Part shown: positions 1-25,825 of the stretch, in pieces
Numbering within the stretch: the first letter of the stretch is position 1
Layout of the letters: the number at the start of each line of letters is the position of its first letter
Origin: Tolypeutes matacus
Taxonomy: Eukaryota; Chordata; Mammalia; Cingulata; Chlamyphoridae
DNA length: 64,000 nt
NCBI GenBank assembly: GCA_026826555.1
Contig: JAKSZT010004976.1
Location: 8,051,908 to 8,115,907 of the forward strand
Reading direction: 5' to 3'
Program-made: the position numbers and the translations under genes
The notes under the pieces: model-generated
Told to the model about the DNA's origin: nothing
The model's input: the letters and a program-made list of their open reading frames with translations, nothing else
Databases searched by the model: none

Positions 1-195
1 GCAACTCACAGTTCTGTAGTCGCGATTTCCCTCTTCTGTCCCTCTCTCTTCTGGGTGGTGTGCAGCCTTCACCTGCTGTCCTAAACCCTAGAAGATCTTT
101 TTCGGGGCTGTTTCAGCCTGTCTTCTAGCTAATTTTCTGGAGAAGAGATTCCCGTGTCTTTCTAGTCCGCCATCTTCCTGGAAGTCCCCTGAGGT
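1..195 (-). mobile_element. L1 5' UTR end, antisense
   Basis: The stretch reads antisense to the start of an L1, ending at about 190 in CCATCTTCCTGGAAGT. The same end-piece (GCCCTAAACCCT...TCTTCCCAGAAGT) recurs at about 2355, 22383 and 40170. The rest of this element lies to the left of the window. Confidence 0.65.
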
Positions 196-2355
196 GAGTT
201 TCTTGTAAGACCATTAATATTTAATGTTATTACTGTAAAGGCATTTCTTACTTCAACCATTTTATCCTTTGACTTTCATATGTCATACCTTATTTTTGTC
301 TTTCTTTTTACCTTTTGGTTACCCTTTCTTATAGTCTTCAGTTTTTCTCTCTCCTCCAAGCTTCTCTCTCTTCTCTTTTCTTTTCTGGCTGCAGAACTCC
401 CTTTAGTGTTTCCTGCAGAGCTGGATTCTTGTTTAGGAACACTCTTAGTTTCTGTTTATCTGTGAAATCTTTAAACTCACCATCATATTTCAGGGACAGT
501 TTTGCCAGATAATTCTTGGCTGGCAGTTTTTCTCTTTCAGTACCATGATTATGTCATATCACTGCCTTCTCGCCTCCATCGTTTCTGAAAAAAATAATCC
601 ATACAAAATCTTATTGAATGTCCCTTGTAGGTGCTGTTTTATTTTTCCCTTGCTGCTTTCAGAATTTTCTCTTTATTTTTGCCATTTAGCATTTTGAATA
701 ATATGTGTCCTGGGGTGGGTCTGTTTGGCTTTATTCTAATTGGTGTACACTGTGCCTCCTGGATATGTATATTCATGTCTGAGAGTTGGGAAATTTTCAG
801 CAATTATTTCCTCTAATATTCTTTCTGCCCCTTTAACCTTTTTTTTTTTTTTTCCTTCTGGAACTTCCATACCACATATGTTGGTGCACTCCGTGCTATC
901 ATTCAACTTCCTGCTTAATTTTTTCCATCTTTTCTCTCTGTTCTCTCTTTTCAATTTCAGTTGTCCTTTCCTCTATGTCATTAATTCTTTCTTCTATGAT
1001 TTCAAATCTGTTGCTGTGTGCCTCTATTGTATTTTTAATCTCACTCATTGTGTCTTTCATTCCCATAACCTTTATTTTTCTATCCAAGATTTCAAAATTT
1101 TCTCTGTACTCACCCAGTGTTTTGTTTTTTTTTTTACCAGGAGGTCCTGGGGATCTAACCCAGGTCCCTCCATATGGGAGATGGACACCCAACCATTTGA
1201 GCCACATCTGTCCCCCGCAGTGTCTTCTTAATGTCTTTTATTTCTTTAGCCATGTTGCCCTTCAACTCCATGTTTTGATTTAGGAGAATGGTAAGAACTT
1301 CACTGATTAGCTGTTTCAAGTCCTGTGTCTCATCTGGAGCTTTGATTTGTTTCTTTGCCTGAGTCTTATCTTCCTTTTGCTTAGTATGGCTTGTAATTTT
1401 TTGCTGACATCTAGGCATCTGATTCTGTTGCTGAGTTTACTCTGATGTTCAGTTTCTCTCTCTTGCCTAGGGATTTACTGTTAAGTAGCTAGGTGCTACC
1501 ACTGCTCTTTGACTCTTGGTTCAACTTGCTCTAGATATTTAGGATTGCCCCTATTTAACTGCTCACACCAGGGCTAAGGACCCAGTAATGGGATGCAGGA
1601 CAGTTTCCAAGAGCCTTGGAAAGGGGGCAGTAAAGGCACCTGTTTGCTTCTTTTGTTTTGTTCATTATTTAGTTTTTTGTGCACTTTTCTGGCCTGGCCA
1701 GCAGATGGTGCTCTTTGGCAGACTTCTCAGTTCAGGTGCTAGGGGGGAATGCATTCAATGTAACTCTGTGGTGGGTGGTGCAGAAGCAAAGTCCTCATCG
1801 TTGGCCAAGCCTCACAAACATGAAGCTGTTCTCCCTCGGCAGCTGCACCCTCCCTCCCTCTGCCAACTCATCAACCAGCCAGAGGAAGTAGGGAGGGTGT
1901 TTGAAAAAGCAAAATATCTTTTAGCTCTTCGCCAGCTCTCAGTGCACCACCAGCCCCACCCGCCTGGAAGTTTGAGACCCCTCCAATGCAGCAGACCAAG
2001 TTCACTGGCTAAAATCTGATTTTGCTGTAGGCTGTGTCCTTCCTTCTCCCCTTTCTTGGGGAAGAGGACCCCTGCAACCCCCTCAGTTCATAGCCACTGC
2101 AGTCCACAGCTGCTGAGTCCAAAGACTGATGTTTGCTCCGAAGGTGGGAAGATGGGTGCCTGCAGTTGCTCCTGCAGCTTTACTCACAGGATTTTTCAGC
2201 CACCTGAGACTCCTTTCCTTTGCCCCTCACTCTTCTAGGTGGTGTCTTGCCTGCCCTTGTGTCCTGAGCCCCAGCGCAGCCCTCCAGTCTGTCTGTCTTC
2301 TATTTTTTCTATGCGAGAAGTGATCCCTCTATCTTTCTAATCCTTCATCTTCCCA
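196..2355 (-). mobile_element. L1 5' half, antisense (start of ORF2, ORF1, 5' UTR), broken
   Basis: From left to right this is the beginning of ORF2 (endonuclease N-terminus, about 196-430), ORF1 read in reverse with frame breaks (about 440-1420) and the 5' UTR (about 1430-2355), ending in TTCATCTTCCCAGAAAT. ORF1 fragments include the minus frames at 736-954 and 1155-1418. A SINE interrupts ORF1 at 1127-1219. None of the frames is intact. Confidence 0.7.
1127..1219 (-). mobile_element. DAS-type tRNA-derived SINE, antisense
   Basis: A T-run is followed by ACCAGGAGGTCCTGGGGAT and CCATATGGGAGATGGACACC, ending at GAGCCACATCTGTCCCCC. This is the reverse complement of the SINE head found throughout the window, inserted in L1 ORF1. 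Confidence 0.8.
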
Positions 2356-3296
2356 GAAATCTAATACAAATTTCTTAAAAACATGAGTTTCCTATGCTTC
2401 TTGGAGTTCACTCCATTTGATGAACTACATCCACAAACTCTTCAAGACAGGCCCCTTGCTGGTGTGGGCTGTGTCAGAGTGCTATGGGATGATACCCTTA
2501 AAATTCTTAGAAGCCATTTTATGTAGTTTGGAGGACCTAGAAGGCACACATTTAAATATTTCTGAAATCTTAAAAAAAAATGGTCTTACAGCTATATCTT
2601 TGAGATTATCTTTACCCTGACCATCTTATTTTTAGCAAAACCACTCAGTACTGGAACACGATGGATGAAATATGGTTAAATATGGTTAAATATCTATGAA
2701 ATATGGTTAAACCACTTAGTACTGGAAAAAAATGGATGAAATATAGTTAAATGTCTTTAGTCCTGTGACTGGAGAACTTTCAAGAGTGTGTAGCTAAGGG
2801 GACTTAGACCATTTACCAGATAGCTGACATGAGGATTGAGTACTGGGAAGGAGTGCTAAAAAGCATGTTTCAAAGTCCTAAACCCTGGAATTGCAGGAAT
2901 GAATTGGGGGTGTGGTTTCAAGGGTCTTATCGCTGTTATGGAGGGCTGAGGAAAAAAACCTGGTTCAAGGTCCTTATATATCATTGGAGTGCTGATGAGG
3001 TGGTTTAACTGGGTGGGAGGCAGGGAGGGAGGGAGTTCTATTCATGTTCTTGGTGGTATAACATGGGTATGACTGAGACCCAAGGCTCTGAGACTCAAGA
3101 ATTGCTTGGTCATAGTTGAAAGACCTTGCGCCTGGCGTGCTGGGGACAAGGTATTGTTAAGCAGCACTCTGAGAGGCGAGAACCAGGAATTGAAGCCTGA
3201 GGAAAAGCCATAAAGGGTTGGGGGATGATTCAGCAAAGACAACAAAGATGCTCAGAAGCTAGGAGAGAAGAGAAAGGGAGCTGTCATAAAAGCCAA
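2356..3296. other. 3' flank of ZNF133, no gene recognised
   Basis: This is moderately A+T-rich DNA with no domain-bearing frame. The only structure seen is a local imperfect duplication at about 2640-2757, where ACCACTCAGTACTGGAA and GGATGAAATATGGTTAAAT recur as ACCACTTAGTACTGGAA and GGATGAAATATAGTTAAAT, plus a short GGGAGGGAGGGAG run near 3017. Confidence 0.5.
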
Positions 3297-4002
3297 ATTT
3301 TATGGATTGACTCATGCCCCCTACAAAGACATATTCAAGTTCTAACCCCTGGTCCTGTAGATGTGAACCCATTTGTAACTAAGATCTTTGAAGATGTTAT
3401 CAGTTAAAATAAGTCCAAACTAAATCAGGTTGGGCCTTAATCTAATCTGACTGGAGTCCTTAGAAGCAGAGGAAATTTGTGATGGAGGCAGTAGGAGACA
3501 GATGGGGAGAGAGACAGCTATGTGACAGAGGTAGAAACTGAATTATGGTGGCTGACAAGCCACCCCCAGAACACTATAGACTTCAGAGAAAGCATAATCT
3601 TGCTGACACCTGCTTTTGGACTTCTAGCCTCCAAAACTGTGAGACAATAAAATCCTCTTGTGTAGGGAAGCGGATGTGGCTCAATCGATAGGGCTCCCGT
3701 TTACCATATGGGAGGCCCCGAGTTCGATTCCCAGGGCCTCCTGGTGAAGGCAAGCCAGCCTGCGTGGTGTGGTGAGCTGACGCAGCAGGACGACCCAACA
3801 AAGGGAGACAAGCAGACACAGAAAAACGCACATCAAATGGACACAGCGAGCACAAGCAGCAAGGGGGGATAAATAAATAAAATCTTTAAAAAAAAAAAAA
3901 ATGACAAGGATTGGGGAATATTAATTTAAAAAAAAATCCTCTTGTGTAAGCCAACCAGCCTCTGGTATTTGTTATAGCAGCCCTGGCAAATAGAGACACC
4001 AA
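3297..4002 (+). repeat. Old LTR of MaLR/ERVL type, split by a SINE
   Basis: It begins near TTATGGATTGACTCATGCCC and carries the familiar GGTTGGGCCTTAATCTAATC and CTTCTAGCCTCCAAAACTG segments. An AATAAAATC signal precedes the 3' end, GGTATTTGTTATAGCAGCCC then GGCAAATAGAGACA. These are hallmarks of widely dispersed placental LTRs. Subfamily is not assigned. Confidence 0.6.
3665..3937 (+). mobile_element. DAS-type SINE, long form with tail, TSD AAATCCTCTTGTGTA
   Basis: The head GGAAGCGGATGTGGCTCAAT, the B-box-like GAGTTCGATTCCCAG, a 3' body (GACGCAGCAGGACGACCCAA...) and A-rich tail are all present. The direct repeat AAATCCTCTTGTGTA flanks it, at about 3650-3665 and 3937-3952. It sits inside the LTR at 3297-4002, so it is younger than that LTR. 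Confidence 0.88.
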
Positions 4003-4284
4003 GGGAAGAGGGTGGTTGCAGATGAAAGTGAATTAGTAGAAGCCACGTTTTCTGGAAGAAATCTGAAAGATTCCCTCCCCTCACCTGAAATCCATGTATA
4101 CAGTTGCCAAATTTTCTCCCCCTACAAAGAACCAGAGTTTCTTATGTCTTCTAAGGGACTGAATCTTGCAGAATAGTGGACTCAAGAGTTCAAGTATCCT
4201 TATCACTCCTTATTCCTAATCTTTACCATCAAGATGAGTGAATGAGGTGCACAGCCAGGATTACAGATTTGTACAGAAGGTAAG

Positions 4285-4290
4285 TTTATT
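4285..4290 (-). terminator. ZNF133: Polyadenylation signal of ZNF133
   Basis: The minus strand reads AATAAA about 150 nt downstream of the ZNF133 stop codon, in the context TTCTAATAAACTTACC. Cleavage would be expected about 15-25 nt further, near 4265-4270, giving a short 3' UTR. Longer alternative 3' UTRs cannot be excluded. Confidence 0.6.
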
Positions 4291-4439
4291 AGAACAAAAG
4301 GCCACAAAAACACAGAGAAGACTTAGTGTAGAGAAAATAAGTCAAATGTCCTTAGACCACTCAAGGAATGCATTTTTCTACTCCATTTCATCAACGTGTA
4401 AAAAATTTGACTACTTAGTCCTTGTTGCCAACTCCACTT

Positions 4440-19103
<14,664 letters not shown>

Positions 19104-19469
19104 CTAAGGCCCTATGCAGCCAGCAGTATTTACGAACCACATGGTCAAGGTCTTGGGGGTGCTGCTTGGGGGTATACATGTAACAGAGTCCCAAACTTCA
19201 GAAATATTTAAATCTAGGCAGAAAGAAGAGCAAACAACATATAAAAATTAAACAGTAAAGCAAAACCGACTTTTTGAATTTTAAGAACTTTAATCAGTCT
19301 AGTCAATCGCATCAGTGTTGAGGCATCTGAGTGACTCAAGTTCAAAAAGCTCAATTATGGAACAGACTAAACTACAACTCAGTCCTTCCCAACTACATCC
19401 TGCAGCCCCTTGCCCTTCTCAGGCCTGAGAGGCACAAGCAGGGAGTGGTGAAGAGCAGGGGCTTGGGCC

Positions 19470-19660
19470 ATGCCGCCTGTGTGGGGTCCACCTCTCCTGC
19501 CAACTAGCATGCCCTTGACGGGTTACTTAACCTCTCAAGGCCTCACTTTCTCACGGGTGAAAGTGGGTACCAGGACACTGAACGAGTTCATCACTGTGAG
19601 GAACCTGGACAACTGCCTGGAGCACACTGTGGGTACAAGGGGAGGGCCTTCCTGGTCCCT
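19470..19660 (-). repeat. MIR SINE, antisense
   Basis: CCTTGACGGGTTACTTAACC, TCAAGGCCTCACTTTCTCAC, then GTGAGGAACCTGGACAACTG, is the MIR consensus read in reverse and diverged. MIR is ancient and shared by mammals. Confidence 0.7.
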
Positions 19661-19689
19661 TGATCCCAAAATTCATCTCTACACCCTGT

Positions 19690-19880
19690 TCTCATTGCTG
19701 TGCCCAAATTTACTCTTTTTTAAGGCTCCCTTAGCACTAACTTACAGGATAATTATTTATTGTCTCCTGCAACAGACTATAAATTCCATTTGAACTAGAA
19801 CATTTTCGTTCATTTTATTGAATTCCAAGTGCCTAGAACGGTGACTGACACACTAAATTAGTTGAGTGAATGACTATAAC
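19690..19880 (+). repeat. L2 3' end
   Basis: ACTATAAATTCCATTTGAAC, CCAAGTGCCTAGAACGGTGA, then TTAGTTGAGTGAATGA, follows the L2 3' consensus (accumulating changes throughout). Confidence 0.65.
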
Positions 19881-20320
19881 CTATTATTGCTATTATTTTT
19901 CCACTGACAAAACAGCAAATAGAAACCCATGCTACATGGAAGGGCCGTGGGCAAAGGAAGAGAGGAAGCCCAAGATGTGGGCAGGGAGGACCACCTGGGA
20001 GGAATGTAAGGGGCCCAGTGGTAGAACACTGAGCAGGAAGGGTGTAGTAGTAGCCTGTCGAAGTTGAGAAGCCAAACGAAGGACTGTGGACTCTACCCTC
20101 TACTGTGGAATGGAATGGTGTTCAGGGTCCACTTTACTATTGGTGAAGGACTGATTCATGGGAGGAACAGAAAGGGCTGCTGAGGGAGGGCTGCAAGTCA
20201 GGTGAGTCATACCTCCAAGACTGGAGCTGTACTCTGCCAGGTACTGACAAAGAAGTTGGGGCAAGAGAAGGAATGTGCCCATCCTCTGCCAGCCAGTGTG
20301 GAAATGCCAGAAATACTCAC

Positions 20321-20384
20321 CTCTCCGCTGGCTCTCTGGGACCCTGTGGTCATTTCTCCTGGCCTGATTTCTCAAAAGGCAGAT
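20321..20384 (-). other. ZNF133: Candidate ZNF133 5' UTR exon (64 bp)
   Basis: A strong minus-strand acceptor (CTGTGTTTCTTACTCAG) is followed 64 bp later by a consensus donor (GAGAG then GTGAGTATTT), 1.36 kb upstream of the KRAB-A exon. KRAB genes usually carry one or more short noncoding exons in this position. Independent support comes from the decayed paralogue, where a matching acceptor-exon-donor block sits at the equivalent distance (48021-48087, 1.48 kb before its KRAB-A copy). An ATG in the exon (AAATGACC) is not in a long frame. Transcription itself cannot be seen from sequence. Confidence 0.6.
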
Positions 20385-21377
20385 CTGAGTAAGAAACACA
20401 GAAAAGACAGGGTATCAGGTGGAAATGCTCTCCCCATGAGTGAAGTGGGGCCTGCTCTCCTAACCCACAATTGGGAATGTAACACTGGGGTTCTCTACTA
20501 GGACCCTAAGAAAAGGCCCAAGGAGGCAGGCCTTCATCAGGTTCAGCCCCAAGCTCTCTTGATCCCAACAAGCCATATGCAGAAGGACATTTCTGAGGCT
20601 GAGGAAGTGTGAATATTAAGTTGACAGCAGACACATCAATATTAATTTGGGGGATTGTGAACATGGTATTGTGGCTGCTTTTTAAAGAAATACATATTGA
20701 AGTATTTATGGATGAAAATGATTTTCGAGATTTGCTTTGAAAACATCTCAGAAAAAAATAAGACAAAGAAAAATGAAACAAGATTCCCACAGGGTGATGA
20801 CTGTTAAAGCTGTGCGTAGGTTTATTATAATATTATACTACTCTAGATTCTTTTGAATATGTTTGATAATTTTCCATTTTTAAACAAAAGATATTTAAAA
20901 ATACTTAAAAACCATCAAAGAGAGAGATGAGCAAATATGACAAAATATTAAAGAAGTGGTTAAATCAAGACAATGCATAGAAGGATATTAATTATACTGT
21001 TTCCTTTATTTTGGTAATTTTTCATTTAACAAGTAAAAGGTGTAGACTTTTTAACTGGGTAGTCAGGGCAGAGAAAACATTGTGGTGAGAACGAAACCAG
21101 TAAAACTTAAAGCAATAATCATGGGAAAAAACTGTCCAAAAGAATGGATTATTAATTTTGAAATAATGAAGCACACTATTTCAGATTAAACTAATAAATA
21201 TTATGATTTTGATGAAATGGTCAGAGAAGAAATGAAATAAAACTGCAAATCACCCATAAGAGAAGGTAAAGAAACTCATTTGTGTGGTTCAGTTTCATTA
21301 TATTTAATTACAAGTGTAATGAGCATGTTAGAGTTGGAAAGAATAGAGAGAAGTCAGAAGATTAAAAGCAATGAGGT
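20385..21377. other. ZNF133 intron, A+T-rich, nothing firm
   Basis: No coding or RNA feature was seen. An A/T-rich 3'-UTR-like text around 20810-21050 may be decayed L1. Confidence 0.35.
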
Positions 21378-22383
21378 TATATTTCACATCAAGTTATTAT
21401 GCCATATAGTACCATGTTACATTTTTTAGTTTTCCTTTTAGTAATATACATGACCTTAGACTTTCCCCTTCAACCACTGTCATACACATATAATAGCTTT
21501 GCTAGTTACAAACACTATGATGCGCCATGGACCCAGTAATGGATTGCAGACCAGCTTCCAAGGGCCTTGGGGAGGGAGGCTGTAAAGGCTAGAAAAGGCC
21601 ATTCATTTATTTACTTTTCATTTCCTCACATGCACTTCCTTACTCCACCAGCAGATGGCCTCTGCAGCAGCGCTCTCAGTTCAAATCCTGGTGGAAATGT
21701 GTTTGCCACACCACAACCACAAGAGTGTGGCAGAGAATCCTGCCTCAGGGCTATTCAGAGCCTCACAAATCAAACATTCTCAGAGGCTGTTCTCTAACTT
21801 TGCCAGCTGCCCCCTCCCTTTCCCAAGGTGGGAAATAATTCCACTCCCCTCTGCATCTTCAACAACCAGTCCCAGTCAGTAAGGAGGGTGTTTGCGAGGG
21901 TTGGGTCTCTTTAGTCCCCTGCCAGGACAAACAATGGCCAGGACAAACATTGTTTGCCCTTGCCAGCTCCCAGGGCAAACAATGCGTGGCTGCACCCAGC
22001 CTGACAGGGCTCATGGGACACAGTAGACCAAATCTGTTGGCCAAAAGCTGAATCAGCCTTAGGCTGCGTCCCTCTCTCTCACCTTTCCTGGGAAGGTGGA
22101 CTGCTGTGGTCCCCACTGTAGCCGCCAGCCAGAGGCTAGAGAATTCAAAGCTGAATGCTCCAAGGGTAGGGGGATGGGCAGCTGCAGCTGCAGCTTTTAC
22201 TCACAGATTTTTCCAGTTGAGATTCTTTTCCTTTGCTCCTGTCTTCTGGGTGGTGTCCAGCCTTCCCCTGGTGCCCTAAACCCTGGAACATTTTTTTCCA
22301 GACTGTTTTTGCCTGTCCTCTAGCTACTTTTCTGGGAGAGAAGTGAGTCCTGTGTTTCTCTAATCCTCCATGTTCCCAGAAGT
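21378..22383 (-). mobile_element. L1 deletion derivative: 3' UTR fused to 5' UTR, antisense
   Basis: The stretch 21378-21522 matches the antisense L1 3' UTR also seen at 35340-35500 (GCCATATAGTACCATGTTAC, ACCTTAGACTTTCC, TTACAAACACTATG). At about 21523 it passes directly into antisense L1 5' UTR (GACCCAGTAATGGATTGCAG..., compare 1579), ending CCATGTTCCCAGAAGT at 22383. Both ORFs are absent. Confidence 0.6.
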
Positions 22384-22921
22384 TGCCTTATCACTTTCAT
22401 TCATATTTGTGTATATGTGCAAATAATGTTATTTTCCCATAATTGGAAAACATCTGTGCTGTTCTGTGGCTGGTTTTCATTTAAACAAGGGTGACCTTGG
22501 TTCTCACCACTGTCCTCACAGTACCTAAGAATCAGCTGCACATTTTCCTTATTTATAAATAATACCCAGGCCCCACTCCATACGCTGGGGTTATTTGCAT
22601 GCCATTACTCAGCCCTAACTCCATTCATTGTAATAAATATTGTAATATTTCTAAGAGCAGACCACATTTCCTTTAAGAAATATTTCTCTATCAACTGGCA
22701 TTGACATTGTAGCATTTATCCCCAACAAGGTTATACTCAACACCTTTTTGTTCATGTCTATACTTTTGTATGAGTGAAAAAGGAATGAATTATTGGGTAT
22801 AATACTGAACAACTGTTTACAATGCTGGATTGCCCTCCCATTGGCATACCAATTTATAATCCCAACAATCACATATGAGTACCCCTTCCTGCATTTTTGA
22901 TGTGTAACTCCACCAATTTTT
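22384..22921. other. Intron with a possible MER5-like fragment
   Basis: Around 22500-22580, GGTTCTCACCACTGTCC, TAAGAATCAGCTGCACATTT and CCCAGGCCCCACTCCA recall MER5-type hAT elements. The rest is unassigned. The open frame on the minus strand here continues into the L1 and is not a gene. Confidence 0.35.
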
Positions 22922-24862
22922 AAAATTACCAATATTGTACTAGAAGTTCTAGCTAGGGCAATTAGATAAGAAAAAAAAATTAAAGGCATCCAAATAGGAA
23001 AAGAGGAAGTAAAACTCTCACTGTTTGCGGATGACATGATCCTGTACTTAGAAAATCCTGAAGCATCCACAACAAAGCTACTTGAGCTAATAAATGAGTT
23101 CACCCAAGTGGCAGAATACAAGATCAACATGCAAAAATCAGTAATGTTTTTGTACACTAGTACTGAACAATCTGAGGGGGAAATTTTCATTTTCAATAGC
23201 AACAAAAAGACTCAATTACCTAGGAGCTAATTTAACCAAAGAAGTACAGGAACTATATGTAGAAAACTGCAAAACAATGCTAAAAGAAATTTAAAAAGAC
23301 CTAAACAAATGGAAAGACATTCCGTGTTCATGGATTGGAAAAATAAATATCGTGAAGATGTCAATTTTGCCCAAACTGATTTATAGATTCAATATAATAC
23401 CAATCAAAATCCCAACAGCTTACTTTACAGAATTAGAGAAGGCAATGACCAAATTCATCTGGAAGGGTAAGTGTACCCGAATAGCCAAAAGCATTCTGAA
23501 AAAGAAGAGAGATGTGGGAGGAATTTCACTGCCTGACCTTGAAACATATTACAAAGCTACAGTGGTCAAAACATGGTACTGGCATAAAGATAGACACATG
23601 GATCAGTGGAATAGAACTGAGAACCCAGAAATAAACCCTTACCTATACAGTCAAGTGGTTTTTGACAAACCTGCCAAGTCCATAACGGGACAAAACAGTC
23701 TCTTCAACAAATGGTGTTGGGAGAACTGGATATCTATAACCAAAAGAATGAAAGAGGACTCCTATCTCACCCCCTATTCAAGAATCAATGCAAAATGGAT
23801 CAAAGATCTAAATATAAAACCCAGGACCGTAACACTACTAGAAGAAACATCTTCAAAACCTTGTAATAGGTGGTGGTTTCTTGGATCTTAAACCCAAAGC
23901 ACGTGCAACAAAAGGAAAAATAGATAAATGGGACCTCCTCAAAATTAAACACTTTTGCACCTCACAGGACTTTGTCAGAAGGGTGAAAAGGCAGCCAACT
24001 CAATGGGAAAAAATATTTGGAAATCACATATCTGATAAGGGTTTAATATCCAGGTTATATAAAGAGATGTTACAACTCAACAATAAAAAGACAAACGACC
24101 CAATTAAAAAATGGGCCAAAGACTTGAATAGACATTTCTCCAAAGAAGAAATACAAATGGCAAAAAAACACATGAAGAAATGCTCAACATCACTCATGAT
24201 TAGGGAAATGCAAATCAAAACTACAATGAGATATCATTTCACACCTATCAGAATGGCCACTATTAAAAAGACAGGGAACTACAAGTATTGGAGAGGATGT
24301 GGAGATTCCCACTGTTAGTGGGAATGCAGAATGGTACAGCCACTGTGGAGGACTATTTGGCAGTTCCTAAAGAAGTTGAATACAGACTTGCCACGTAACC
24401 CTGCAATACCACTACTGGGTATATACCCAGAAGAACTGAGAACAGTGACACGAACAGACATCTGCACACTGATGTTCACAGCAACATTATTCACCATTGC
24501 CAAAAGTTGGAAACAACCCAGGTGTCCATCAACAAACGAATGGATAAACAAACTGTGGTCTACTCACACGATGGAATATTATGCAACTGTAAGAAGAAAT
24601 GAAGTCGTAAAGCATATGACAACATGGATGAACCTGGAGGACATTCTGTTGAGCGAAGCCAGCCAGACACAAAAGGACAAATACTGTATGACTGCGTTAC
24701 TATGAACCAAATATATTGTGTAACATATTGTTAGATCCAAAAAAAAAATTTATATGTATCCAGTACATTTAATTGAGAAATATATGTATTTATTCATCTG
24801 TGTTTACTTTTAATTTTTAATTGTTTATATTTTCAATTATTAAACATACGAAATAAAGTAAA
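22922..24862 (+). mobile_element. 5'-truncated L1: ORF2 3' half and 3' UTR, broken
   Basis: It begins in the reverse transcriptase region (EVLARAI-like, then [14 protein letters not shown] by eye) and continues through plus frames 23036-23230, 23352-23891, 23881-24318 and 24331-24705. These overlap in different frames, so the ORF carries frameshifts and stops. The C-terminus (NEVVKHMTTWMNLEDILL) is followed by a 3' UTR and an A-run at 24851-24862. A younger-looking copy than those at 9290 or 12289. Confidence 0.85.
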
Positions 24863-24890
24863 AAAAAAAAAGACCAATGTATTGGGTTTA

Positions 24891-24918
24891 AACACACACA
24901 CACACACACACACACACC
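24891..24918. repeat. (CA)n microsatellite
   Basis: Fourteen CA units follow TTTAAACACA, just beyond the L1 tail. Confidence 0.9.
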
Positions 24919-25419
24919 CTTGTTTTCACTTGCATTCAATTCCAGAAAGCAAGGGGAAAAATGGTAAGAGGAAAACAGAAGAAAATGTTTTTTAAAAGAA
25001 CAAAAATTACTGAATTAAAAACCAGTAGCATTAGACTCTGCTACTGGTGGAATACTTGTATCAAACTAACCATGCTAATTACTATAAACCCTAAGAAAAA
25101 TATTAAAAGTTACCAGTTGAAGACACTGCAACCAAAAGTAGACAGAAACTGGAGGGGGTATGACCCTTGAAAGAAGGGCTGCCCATGGGGTAAGACCTGC
25201 ATTTAACTGGTTTTTCACCAGAGGGTGCTCCTGGTCTATGTGGCACATGGGGAATAGATCAAGAGTCTGGCACTGCCAGACTGCCTGGAAATTAGATAGC
25301 AAAATCCTAGAAAAGTTGGAGCAGCAAAGGACAGAGGCCCCATATCTACATATACACCTTAAAATCCTTGGCTGAATCCTGAACTGTGTAAGCATAAGGC
25401 AAAGACAACTGGAACTCAG
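24919..25419 (+). repeat. L1 5'-type sequence, degraded
   Basis: The stretch 25120-25400 resembles L1 5' UTR text (AGACAGAAACTGGAGGGGG...CACCAGAGGGTGCTCC), similar to 10455-10560. There is no intact frame. The 24919-25120 part is A-rich and unassigned. Confidence 0.4.
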
Positions 25420-25816
25420 GGGAAGCAGATGTGGCTCAAGTGACTGGGCTCCTGTCTACCATATAGGAGGTCCAGCGTTTGATTCCCAGGGCCTCCTGGT
25501 GAATGGCAAGCTGGCCCACGCGGCGAGCTGGCCTGTGTGGCAAGTTGGCCCAAGCGGAGTGCTGGCGCAGCAAGTTGACGCAACAAAAAGAGACAAAGAG
25601 GAGAGACAATAAGAGACACAGCAGAACAGGGAGCTGAGGTGGTGTAAGAGACTGAGCGCCTCTCTCCCACTCCGGAAGGTCCCAGGATCAGTTCCCAGTG
25701 CCATCTAAAGAGAAGACAAGCAGACACAGAAGAGTAGACAGTGAGCGCAAAAACAATGAGGGGTGGGGGGAGAAATAAACAAATAAAATAAATCTTTTAA
25801 AAAAAAACAAAAAACA
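25420..25816 (+). mobile_element. Dimeric DAS-type SINE, TSD GGAACTCAG/GGAGCTCAG
   Basis: A first head (GGGAAGCAGATGTGGCTCAA) is followed by a GC-rich GCTGGCCC/GCAAGTTGGCCC repeat linker. Then comes a second, different head (CAGGGAGCTGAGGTGGTGTA, GTCCCAGGATCAGTTCCCAG) and the tail GGGGTGGGGGGAGAAATAAA. The copy at 30858-31292 has the same two-headed plan at a different site, so the dimer itself transposes. Confidence 0.8.
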
Positions 25817-25825
25817 GGAGCTCAG

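Noticed and set aside
3665..3740. tRNA genes at SINE heads (also 7884, 12103, 15778, 37704, 61142)
   Set aside because: The A- and B-box-like segments are there, but they are embedded in A-tailed elements with target duplications and do not form complete cloverleaves by eye.
22651..23205. 184-codon minus-strand frame
   Set aside because: It runs antisense to L1 ORF2 and into flanking A+T-rich DNA. Translated L1 antisense gives this kind of hydrophobic frame.
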